Shown: one piece after another, positions 47,900-55,030 of the stretch | How positions within the stretch are numbered: position 1 is the first letter of the stretch | How the letters are laid out: each line of letters starts with the position of its first letter | DNA from: Thermodesulfobacteriota bacterium | GTDB lineage: Bacteria; Desulfobacterota; UBA8473 | Direction of reading: 5' to 3' | Assembly: GCA_040757775.1 (NCBI GenBank) | Contig: JBFLWQ010000004.1 | Location: forward strand, 2,270 to 66,269 | Length of the DNA stretch: 64,000 nt | Translations under genes and position numbers: made by a program | The notes under the pieces: model-generated | Told to the model about the DNA's origin: nothing | Seen by the model: the letters and a program-made list of their open reading frames with translations, nothing else | Database searches by the model: none

Positions 47900-49579
47900 C
47901 TAAAAAGGAAACTCCCTTTCCCTTTCCCGATCATAATCTAACCCGTCGTTCATCCTCATAACACCGATTATCTCTGCAAAGGTAGCATCGGCTTCCAGTG
48001 CCTCGTAAACGTAAGGAACGAGATTTGTTTCGGGTTCAGATGCTGCCTTTTGTAATTTTTTGATCTTTCCCTTGAGGTTTTTGTAATTCCTTTTTTCTTT
48101 AAATTTCCGATAGTTCTCTAAGTACTCATCCACATCTGAATTATCAGGAGCATATAGCTGAGGTTTGAAATCCTCTTCGGGTGGTATCTGGAAACGGTTC
48201 ACACCTACAACAACCCGCTCACCGTTATCAATCTTTCTCTGAATATCCAGTAATCCCTTCTTTACCTCTTCATGAATCCAGCCACTCTTCAATGCCGCCA
48301 TCCAGCCGCCCAAATCTTCTATTTTGTCAACCAGTTCTTGAATTTCTTCCTCAAACTTTGAGGTTAACCACTCAACATAATAGGAACCTGCTAATGGGTC
48401 GGCAACACTTGTAGTCCCTGACTCGTAACGTAGTACCTGCTGGGTCCTTATCGCTATTCTTTCTGCTTCCTCAGTCGGAGTGGACCATGCTTCGTCATAA
48501 CAGGCAACCTGAATCCCCATGCAACCACCAAGAATGCCAGCCAAAGCCCCTATGGCACCTCGTGCGATGTTGACGAGTGGTTGTTGACGGGTACAAAAAG
48601 TGCCCACTATATTCCCATGAGCTCGCAGACACATAGCCTTGGGGTCTGTAGCCCCCCACTTTTCTTTCATGGTTCGCGCCCATATCTTTCGGGCAGCCCT
48701 TAGTTTGGCTATATGTTCAAAGAAGTCCCGATCTAAACCAACTGTTGGGCTTAAACCACGACCTATAGCATTTATGTCAACACCCCTCCTGAGTATCTCT
48801 CGGATCAGTTCATCCCGACAGGCAATTATGAATGCAATTTCCTGAACTGCGTTTGCACCTGACTCGCAGAAGGCAGCTCCGTCAGCATACCATATGTTCC
48901 ACTTCGGCAAATTCCTCAGTATATACTCACAGAAATCATTACCCCATCTTGCCAGTGTAGAAAATCTGCCATCAGTATAAAGGACTTCAGGCCAACTCGG
49001 CGTGTAAACAAGAAGATGAAGGTATAATGCCGAATGAACTACTCTGAGATCGCTGATATCATAGCCCCGCCTCTTGGCTGTCAATATATATGCCTGGGAT
49101 AGTGCAGGGAGGGGATAATTCCAGCACATGCTTAACGCATCCATCGGCAGCCCCTCAGTCATAGCCTCAACATCCCTCAAATTATGTAAAGCTACACCGC
49201 AAACCCCAAATTGACCCTCAGCATATGGCTGGTCAGGTTCGATACCATACCATGTTGGAGTATCCATTTCACAATCCACGGCATTTGCGCCGTGCGATAG
49301 TACAAACTTGAGCCTCTCATTCTGTCTTTTTGGTGTTGATAAACCAATTATCTGTCTGATATTCCAGAGTTTACCCCTGTACATTTGGGGATGATGACCT
49401 CTGGTAAAGGGATATTGACCGGGGAGACCAATATCCTTGTCGAAGTCGATTTGTGAGATATCATCCGGGGTATATACCTCTTTGACTGGGATACCTGAAG
49501 GAGTAGTGAAATCAGTGACTGCTTCCCGGTATGCTTCTTCGATCTTTTTTGCTGTGATTTTCTTAGATTGAGTGCTCAT
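47900..49579 (-). CDS. Divergent B12-dependent acyl-CoA mutase large subunit (MCM-like)
   Basis: This 559-aa protein has the length and TIM-barrel pattern of a stand-alone large subunit of methylmalonyl-CoA mutase relatives (FTRGHHPQMYRGKLWNIRQI; GANAVQEIAF; GLSPTVGLDRDFFEHIAKLRAARKIWA; SVADPLAGSYYVEWLT). It lacks the C-terminal B12 domain, so it needs a separate small subunit, not present here. Three residues that define MCM differ: the Tyr89 position (IRQY) is Ile77, the Arg207 position is Val191, and the His244 position (SGYHIQEAG) is Ala236 in DGAAFCESGA. Isobutyryl-type mutases have Phe/Gln and hydroxyisobutyryl-type Ile/Gln. The substrate is therefore likely different and unknown. It diverges from the AOR gene across a repeat copy. 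Confidence 0.85.
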   Translation of the reverse strand: MSTQSKKITAKKIEEAYREAVTDFTTPSGIPVKEVYTPDDISQIDFDKDIGLPGQYPFTRGHHPQMYRGKLWNIRQIIGLSTPKRQNERLKFVLSHGANAVDCEMDTPTWYGIEPDQPYAEGQFGVCGVALHNLRDVEAMTEGLPMDALSMCWNYPLPALSQAYILTAKRRGYDISDLRVVHSALYLHLLVYTPSWPEVLYTDGRFSTLARWGNDFCEYILRNLPKWNIWYADGAAFCESGANAVQEIAFIIACRDELIREILRRGVDINAIGRGLSPTVGLDRDFFEHIAKLRAARKIWARTMKEKWGATDPKAMCLRAHGNIVGTFCTRQQPLVNIARGAIGALAGILGGCMGIQVACYDEAWSTPTEEAERIAIRTQQVLRYESGTTSVADPLAGSYYVEWLTSKFEEEIQELVDKIEDLGGWMAALKSGWIHEEVKKGLLDIQRKIDNGERVVVGVNRFQIPPEEDFKPQLYAPDNSDVDEYLENYRKFKEKRNYKNLKGKIKKLQKAASEPETNLVPYVYEALEADATFAEIIGVMRMNDGLDYDREREREFPF

Positions 49580-49733
49580 CGAAATGTCCTTTCTATGACT
49601 TGAAGGTTAAAAAAGTAAACTACCTTTCGATACTCTAGATTACCCAGCAAGGTAGCAAAGGTCAAGATAAATTTTTTCCCTGCAAAACTTTCTCTTTCTC
49701 TCCAGCGAGAATTTTGGTAGTATGTACCTATTC

Positions 49734-49892
49734 CTGTCATTGCGAACCCCGACAACTCGGGGTGAAGCAATCCCATCCTTTACAACAGCAGACTTAAGTG
49801 TGCTGTTGTAGGGGCTGTTCGCCTATGGCGAACTCCTCGCAAAGACATTTTACTTATTCGTTTGTGTCTCTTTGAGGCATGTAAGTTTCATT
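49734..49892 (-). repeat. Dispersed repeat family 1, long inverted copy
   Basis: This is the reverse-complement partner of 16380-16538, about 94% identical over 159 bases. The central palindrome is at 49782-49809 with one mismatch. It ends 21 bases before the AOR start and makes up most of the divergent promoter region. Confidence 0.9.
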
Positions 49893-49912
49893 TATATAAG
49901 GAGGCTTATATT

Positions 49913-51796
49913 ATGTCCCACTTAAAAGGCTATGCAGGCAGCATCTTAAGAATAGACCTTTCAGCAAGGAAAATATATAAGACACCAACTATAGAATATG
50001 CTGATCTTTTTATAGGTGGAAGGGGTGTTGGGTGCAAAATCTATTGGGATGAGGTGCCTCCTGAAGCAGACGCCTTTCATCCTGAAAACCGTATGATCTT
50101 TCTAACAGGCCCCCTTTGTGGTATCCCTGGATTCGCTGGTGCAAGATGGCAGGTTTGTGCCAAATCACCACTTAATAACCGTTTTTCCTATTGCAACCTG
50201 GGTGGTTCCTGGGGTGTGTACCTTAAGTTCGCTGGTTACGATGCCCTTGTGGTTAACGGTAAGGCAGATATGCCCGTATATCTATACATTAACAATGATG
50301 TTGTAGAGATAAGGGATGCAGGTCGCTTTTGGAGCAAGGGTGCTATAGATACCAGGGAGGCTTTAAAAAAGGAGTTGGGTAATTCCTTCAGGATAGTTTC
50401 CATAGGCCCGGCTGGGGAAAACAGGGTAACCTTTGCTATACTCCTGGCAGACAATGATGCTACAGGCGGAAGCGGCTTAGGGGCAGTGATGGGATCGAAA
50501 AGCCTTAAGGCTATAGCTGTCTATGGAAAAGGCAAGGTTGATGTTGCCTCACCAGAAAGGGTAAAAGGGCTGAAAAAAAGGGTTTCTGAGCTTACCAGGG
50601 GTATGATGCTGTCACTTCCAACTGTTTTTGCTTCTGATAAGATCAGGAAGGACTCATGTTACGGCTGTACCCATGAGTGTATTCGGAGTGTCTTCCACGG
50701 GAAGAGCGGCAGAAAGGGTAAGTTTATGTGCCAGGCTGCCCTCTTTTATCAGACCCGTGCACAACGTTATTACGGAGAAGATAACGAGGTTCCATTTGAA
50801 GCCGCCAAGCTCTGCGACAATTACGGCATCGATACCCATCCTGTTGAAACTATGATCATGTGGTTGAGCAGGTGTTATAATGCCAACGTCTTAAATGAGG
50901 AGCAGGCAGGCATTCCCCTTTCCAGGATAGGGAGCATTGAATTTATTGAGAAGCTTGTTAGAGACATATCCCGAAGGGACGGGTTTGGTGATCTCCTTGC
51001 AAATGGAACCCACAGGGCAGCCGAGGCATTGGGTCCCCCTGCAAAGAATCTTATTAAAGACTATATTACAAGAACAGGGTATAATCCTGTTTATGGGGCA
51101 AGGATGTTTATCACTACAGCACTGTTCTACGCGATGGAGCCGAGGCTTCCCATACAACAACTCCACGAAATAAGTATTCTGGGTATGTTGTGGGCTGCTC
51201 AGGCTAAGGGATACGATGATAATTACATTACCTCTCGGGTTTTCAGAGCCATTGGAGACCGCTTCTGGGGAAGTGAGATTGCTGCCGATTTCTCTACTTA
51301 TGAGGGAAAGTCCCTTGCCGCTGCCAGGATTCAGGATCGCCAGTATGCAAAGGAAAGTTTGATACTCTGTGATTTTATCTGGCCAATTATGCATACCGGG
51401 ATTACAGATGATCATGTGGGGGATCCCACCCTTGAGAGCAAGGTTTACTCTGCCGTTACAGGAAGGGAGATAGATGAAAAAGGACTTTACATGATAGGGG
51501 AGCGGATATTCAATCTTCAGAGGGCTATCCTTGTCAGAGAAGGACATAAAGGAAGGGAAGACGATACCCTGGAGGAGTTCAATTTCACCATACCACTGAA
51601 GGGTGATTTTTTGAATGAAGACTGCCTGCTTCCCGGAGAAGACGGCAAACCCTTTTCCAGAAAGGGTATGGTGCTGGACAGAAAAGGATTCGAAAAGATG
51701 AAGGATGAATACTATAGTATCAGAGGTTGGGATGTCTCTACCGGTTTGCAGACACCGGGGAAACTCAGGGAACTCAAATTATTGACGGCTTTGTAA
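49913..51796 (+). CDS. Aldehyde:ferredoxin oxidoreductase family, tungsten-pterin enzyme
   Basis: This 627-aa protein of the AOR family oxidises an aldehyde to the carboxylic acid with ferredoxin, or reverses this. It has the N-terminal GYAGSILRIDLSARKI, IGGRGVGCKIYWDE, FTGPLCGIPGFAGARWQVCAKSP (tungstopterin-binding domain) and GPAGENRVTFA. The 4Fe-4S ligands are CYGCTHEC at residues 249-256 plus a later Cys (ESLILCDF). ATG at 49913 is chosen for AAGGAGG upstream; an earlier in-frame ATG at 49862 lies inside a dispersed repeat. It lies next to the SDR gene and opposite the divergent mutase. The substrate is unknown. Confidence 0.94.
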   Translation: MSHLKGYAGSILRIDLSARKIYKTPTIEYADLFIGGRGVGCKIYWDEVPPEADAFHPENRMIFLTGPLCGIPGFAGARWQVCAKSPLNNRFSYCNLGGSWGVYLKFAGYDALVVNGKADMPVYLYINNDVVEIRDAGRFWSKGAIDTREALKKELGNSFRIVSIGPAGENRVTFAILLADNDATGGSGLGAVMGSKSLKAIAVYGKGKVDVASPERVKGLKKRVSELTRGMMLSLPTVFASDKIRKDSCYGCTHECIRSVFHGKSGRKGKFMCQAALFYQTRAQRYYGEDNEVPFEAAKLCDNYGIDTHPVETMIMWLSRCYNANVLNEEQAGIPLSRIGSIEFIEKLVRDISRRDGFGDLLANGTHRAAEALGPPAKNLIKDYITRTGYNPVYGARMFITTALFYAMEPRLPIQQLHEISILGMLWAAQAKGYDDNYITSRVFRAIGDRFWGSEIAADFSTYEGKSLAAARIQDRQYAKESLILCDFIWPIMHTGITDDHVGDPTLESKVYSAVTGREIDEKGLYMIGERIFNLQRAILVREGHKGREDDTLEEFNFTIPLKGDFLNEDCLLPGEDGKPFSRKGMVLDRKGFEKMKDEYYSIRGWDVSTGLQTPGKLRELKLLTAL

Positions 51797-51810
51797 AAAG
51801 TTCATCAGAT

Positions 51811-52569
51811 TTATGCCCATGCCCCCCCATTCACATAAATCGATTGAGCCGTAATATATGAGGAAGCGTCAGAGGCAAGAAAGACTACAGCTCCTACAAT
51901 ATCCTCGGGTTCAGCAATACGACCGAGTGGGATGCTGCCCGATATTCCCTTTGCTATATCCGGGTTCCTCCATAAGGGCTTACTAAAATCAGTTTTTGTT
52001 AAACCGGGTCCAACAGCGTTTACATTGATCTTGAACGGTGCCCATTCCAGTGCCATAGATTTGGTAAGCATTTTTAAGGCTGCCTTACTGGTACTGTATG
52101 CCCCCATGTTGTTCTCAGCCTTTTCTGCCCCAACCGTTGTTATATTTATGACCCTTCCACCTCCCTGTTCCTTCATCACCATGGCTGCCTCCCTGCTTAA
52201 GAGAAAGACTGCCTTTAGATTGGTATTGAATACCTTATCCCAGCCCTCTTCACGAAGCTCCATCAGTGGTCTCAAATAACTGGTGGCAGCGTTGTTTACC
52301 AGTATATCGATTCTTCCAAACTTCTCTCTGGTTTTTGCTACGAGGTTTTCGATATCCTCCTTTTTTGTTACATCTGCCACTATGGCAAGGGAGTCTCTCC
52401 CCATCTTTTTTATCTCCCCAGAAACCCCTTCCAGGTCAGGAAGATTCCGGCTACATACCACTACGTCTGCCCCAGCCTTTGCCAACCCTAAAGCTATAGC
52501 CCGTCCTATTCCTTTGCCTCCGCCTGTAACAATAGCTACCTTATTGTCTAATGAAAATTCTTGCAGCAT
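51811..52569 (-). CDS. Short-chain dehydrogenase/reductase
   Basis: This 252-aa classical SDR has the cofactor motif VTGGGKGIGRAIA near residue 15, VVCSRN (Arg after beta2 suggests NADP preference), NNAA, catalytic Ser in NITTVG and YSTSK (Tyr-x-x-x-Lys), and VGPGLTKT. It resembles FabG-like 3-oxoacyl reductases and gluconate/alcohol dehydrogenases; the substrate cannot be named. It converges with the AOR gene. Confidence 0.93.
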   Translation of the reverse strand: MLQEFSLDNKVAIVTGGGKGIGRAIALGLAKAGADVVVCSRNLPDLEGVSGEIKKMGRDSLAIVADVTKKEDIENLVAKTREKFGRIDILVNNAATSYLRPLMELREEGWDKVFNTNLKAVFLLSREAAMVMKEQGGGRVINITTVGAEKAENNMGAYSTSKAALKMLTKSMALEWAPFKINVNAVGPGLTKTDFSKPLWRNPDIAKGISGSIPLGRIAEPEDIVGAVVFLASDASSYITAQSIYVNGGAWA

Positions 52570-52637
52570 TTAATTGTAACCTCCTCTCCTCTTTTCTCAG
52601 TTACTATAAATAGCATAAAAGCAAAGAGATGCCAATA

Positions 52638-52967
52638 CCCAAAAATAGACATTGAATTGCTGTAGCCTGTATTTTATCCTTCAAAGGCTTTTAAAAATAC
52701 CACCACGCTGACCCATCCGTCTTAACCAATCCCCTGTGGCATTAGAACCGGGCATGTTACATTCCGCATAAAGAACAAGCCCACTCCTCGGGGGCATCCT
52801 CTCTTCCGTTCTTTTTAACTTGAATCGCATTACCGTCTGTTGTATCATTGCTTAAACCCCTTTCTTTGTTTTTGGTTTCACCTGTTAGGTGAGATTAGTA
52901 TCTCACTGAAACCTATAAACATAAAGGGGTTTCTTATGCCCTATGCAATTCAATGTCTATTTTAGGG
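52638..52967 (-). mobile_element. Internally deleted insertion sequence (MITE-like)
   Basis: Terminal inverted repeats of 23 bases (52638-52660 and 52945-52967, 22 matching; core AAAATAGACATTGAATTGC) enclose about 330 bases. On the minus strand a 55-codon remnant of a DDE transposase gene begins at 52848. Upstream of it is a nested hairpin: AAACCCCTTT/AAAGGGGTTT, GGTTTCA/TGAAACC and GTGAGAT/ATCTCAC. No clear target duplication is seen. Confidence 0.8.
52681..52848 (-). pseudogene. Transposase remnant (IS4/IS1380-type N-terminus)
   Basis: The 55-aa frame begins MIQQTVMRFKLKRTEERMPP followed by RSGLVLYAE, the usual start of this transposase type. It jumps directly to SNATGDWLRRMG, which normally lies roughly 60 residues further on, and then ends. 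The catalytic residues are gone. The exact IS family is uncertain. Confidence 0.65.
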
Positions 52968-53010
52968 ATAGTAATAGGTGACTATGGGTCATGGAGATCT
53001 TAGGGCAATT

Positions 53011-53061
53011 CTAGAAATTTCTAGTTAAAGTTGTTGACAAAAATATAGTAGTGTGTTAAAT
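53011..53061 (+). promoter_or_regulatory. Candidate promoter and palindrome upstream of the ATP synthase Fo genes
   Basis: TTGACA (53034-53039) and TTAAAT (53056-53061) are 16 bases apart. CTAGAAATTTCTAG (53011-53024), a perfect 14-base palindrome, lies just upstream of the -35 box, a plausible activator or repressor site. Confidence 0.5.
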
Positions 53062-53158
53062 GAAATGGCAAATGAATATTCATTCATTTTTGTTATTTTG
53101 TAATTTTTTTTTTAGGGCTTTCAAGCCTAATTGGCTGTAAGAGTTAGATAGCTGATCG

Positions 53159-53392
53159 ATGAAGAATAAGAGAAAGCTTTTCAGACTGATCGGTAGATAC
53201 AGTACAATTGGGCTGGAAATGGTTATCTCGGTTGTTATTGGTATCCTCTTTGGATGGTGGTTAGACAGGTTGTTCGATACTAAACCATGGTTAACAATGA
53301 TCTTTATGTTGTTTGGTATTGTAGCAGGGTTCAGGAGTCTATTCAGGTTATTGAAGGATATAGAAAAGGATGGAGGAATCAGCCAGGAGTAA
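53159..53392 (+). CDS. AtpZ/AtpI-like small ATP synthase accessory protein
   Basis: This 77-aa protein has two transmembrane helices (GLEMVISVVIGILFGWWLDRLF and LTMIFMLFGIVAGFRSLF), the AtpZ family pattern with G-W-W-L-D. It is an accessory factor for assembly or Mg uptake near F-type ATP synthase. It is first in the Fo operon. No strong ribosome site is seen. Confidence 0.82.
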   Translation: MKNKRKLFRLIGRYSTIGLEMVISVVIGILFGWWLDRLFDTKPWLTMIFMLFGIVAGFRSLFRLLKDIEKDGGISQE

Positions 53393-53396
53393 TTGT

Positions 53397-53768
53397 GTGA
53401 ATGAAGTTAAAGAAGAATCGAGACTTACTTCTATTCAGAGAAATAATATAATAATACTTCTGATTCTTACCTTGGGTAGCATAGTCTATAAATCATCTGC
53501 TGTTACTCTGGGAGTGTTTTTAGGAGGGGTTATAGTCATCCTGAATTTTTGGTTTCTCCGCAAGATTATTGAGGGTGGTTTTAAAAAGGGAGATAATGTT
53601 GCGGCTTTCGCATTGAGTTATTTTTTTAAATTTGCCGCCCTGGTTGCAATTATATTTGTGGTTATCTATTCTGGTATTGTGAATACGCTTGGTCTAATAA
53701 TAGGGCTCTCAACAGTATTCATCGGTATTGCTCTGGACGGATTCGTTCAAGTATTAAAGAAACCATAG
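53397..53768 (+). CDS. atpI: ATP synthase protein I
   Basis: This protein of about 123 aa has four hydrophobic helices of the ATP-synt_I family (NIIILLILTLGSIVYKSSA; LGVFLGGVIVILNFWFLRKII). AtpI helps c-ring assembly. The GTG at 53397 is preferred: AGGAG lies seven bases before it, and it starts just after the stop of the AtpZ-like gene. An in-frame ATG at 53370 would overlap that gene. Confidence 0.8.
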   Translation: MNEVKEESRLTSIQRNNIIILLILTLGSIVYKSSAVTLGVFLGGVIVILNFWFLRKIIEGGFKKGDNVAAFALSYFFKFAALVAIIFVVIYSGIVNTLGLIIGLSTVFIGIALDGFVQVLKKP

Positions 53769-53783
53769 GGGAGAAAACAGATC

Positions 53784-54494
53784 ATGGGACATGATTTTAC
53801 ATGGGTTTCAACATTTCCGTTTTTTCATTTTGTTACGTCTTTTTTAGGTCACGAACATGATGCCTTGGCTGTTTATCATGGAATACTGGTATTCTTGGTT
53901 CTAACTATTCTTGTACTTATAGGGTATGCAAGAAAATCTAAAAACCTTATTCCTGAAGGTAAAGCCAGTATCAGGAATTTTCTGGAGGTGCTTGTTGAAG
54001 CAGTTCTTGGTCTGGTAGAGAACACATTAGGGCACGAGGGAAGAAGGTTTTTACCTTTGATTGGTACCCTTGCCATATTTATATTGTTCTGTAACCTGTT
54101 GGGGCTTTTCCCAGGGTTTTTGCCGCCAACAGACAATATCAATACAACGGCAGCATGTGCACTAACTGTCTTCTTCTACTATCATTATGTAGGGATTAAG
54201 AGACATGGATGGAAGTATGTAAAACAGTTTACAGGGTCTTTTTGGCCGATAGCTCCGCTGATGTTTCCTATTGAGATTATAAGTCATTTAGCCCGTCCGT
54301 TATCATTGTCCCTCAGGTTATTTGGGAATATTACAGGAGATCATTTGGTTCTGGTTATATTTTCTGGTTTAATACCCCTGATTGTTCCAATCTTTGCATT
54401 GGGTCTTGGAATTTTTGTTTCCGTCATTCAATCTTTAGTGTTTATTCTTCTTTCAATGATGTACATATCAGGTGCTCTTGCTGAAGAACATTAA
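53784..54494 (+). CDS. atpB: ATP synthase Fo subunit a
   Basis: This 236-aa membrane protein forms the ion half-channels beside the c-ring. It contains LGLFPGFLPPTDNINTTAACAL, FPIEIISHLARPLSLSLRLFGN (the essential Arg in the long helix) and a C-terminal helix pair. The His-rich start (HFVTSFLGHEHDALAVYHG) is usual for this group. GGGGAG precedes the ATG. Fo genes here are separate from F1 genes, which are not in the window. Confidence 0.96.
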   Translation: MGHDFTWVSTFPFFHFVTSFLGHEHDALAVYHGILVFLVLTILVLIGYARKSKNLIPEGKASIRNFLEVLVEAVLGLVENTLGHEGRRFLPLIGTLAIFILFCNLLGLFPGFLPPTDNINTTAACALTVFFYYHYVGIKRHGWKYVKQFTGSFWPIAPLMFPIEIISHLARPLSLSLRLFGNITGDHLVLVIFSGLIPLIVPIFALGLGIFVSVIQSLVFILLSMMYISGALAEEH

Positions 54495-54565
54495 GGAGTG
54501 ATAAAAGAGTAAGGTCTAAATGTTGTCCAGGATATTTAATCTCTAAATAGAAAGGAGGATTGCGG

Positions 54566-54895
54566 ATGAGGCGAAGGGCAAGAATGATTTTGTTTCTTCT
54601 AGTTGTTACCTTGTTTTCCATTGTCCCTATGGCTTTTGCAGCAGAAGAAGGTGGGGTGCTGGATTCTACAGTGAAGAGTGCTATAGCCATAGCGAGTGGA
54701 TTTGCCATTGGAATTGCCGCCTTCGGTGGTGGATTGGGGCAGGGTAGAGCCATTGCAGCCGGGCTTGAAGGTATTGCTAGGAATCCAGGTGCTTCAGGGC
54801 AGATAATGACGCCAATGATTATTGGTCTTGCTTTGATTGAGTCCCTGGTTATCTATGCTTTTGTAATATCCTTTATGCTGTATATGAAGCTGTAA
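54566..54895 (+). CDS. atpE: ATP synthase Fo subunit c with signal-like N-terminus
   Basis: This 109-aa proteolipid has a cleavable-looking signal (MRRRARMILFLLVVTLFSIV, ending PMAFA) and two helices joined by the polar loop ARNPGASGQ. The ion-binding Glu is in LALIESLVIYAF. The first helix has GGGLGQGRA with a Gln, and the second has Glu-Ser and a Tyr five residues on, as in Na-binding c-rings; the Thr after Ser is Leu here. ATG at 54566 follows AAGGAGG by seven bases. Confidence 0.93.
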   Translation: MRRRARMILFLLVVTLFSIVPMAFAAEEGGVLDSTVKSAIAIASGFAIGIAAFGGGLGQGRAIAAGLEGIARNPGASGQIMTPMIIGLALIESLVIYAFVISFMLYMKL

Positions 54896-54903
54896 ATATG
54901 TTT

Positions 54904-54937
54904 AGTCCAATCATTGTTTTTTGTTCGTGATTGGACT
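54904..54937 (+). terminator. Hairpin after atpE
   Basis: AGTCCAATCA (54904-54913) pairs with TGATTGGACT (54928-54937); the loop is T-rich. Confidence 0.55.
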
Positions 54938-54983
54938 GCTTTGAAGAAAGAAAAAATTAATAATTGATAATATAACCTGTTTG

Positions 54984-55022
54984 TTGGCTTTTAAGGCAGG
55001 TTTGGTGTGCCTTAAAAGCCAA
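54984..55022. terminator. Bidirectional terminator between atpE and uvrA
   Basis: TTGGCTTTTAAGGCA (54984-54998) pairs perfectly over 15 bases with 55008-55022 across a nine-base loop, between two converging genes. Confidence 0.75.
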
Positions 55023-55030
55023 TACTAATT

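Noticed and set aside
49862-49912. Upstream ATG for the AOR gene
   Set aside because: It lies within the 159-bp repeat. The ATG at 49913 has a proper AAGGAGG site and begins the conserved AOR sequence.
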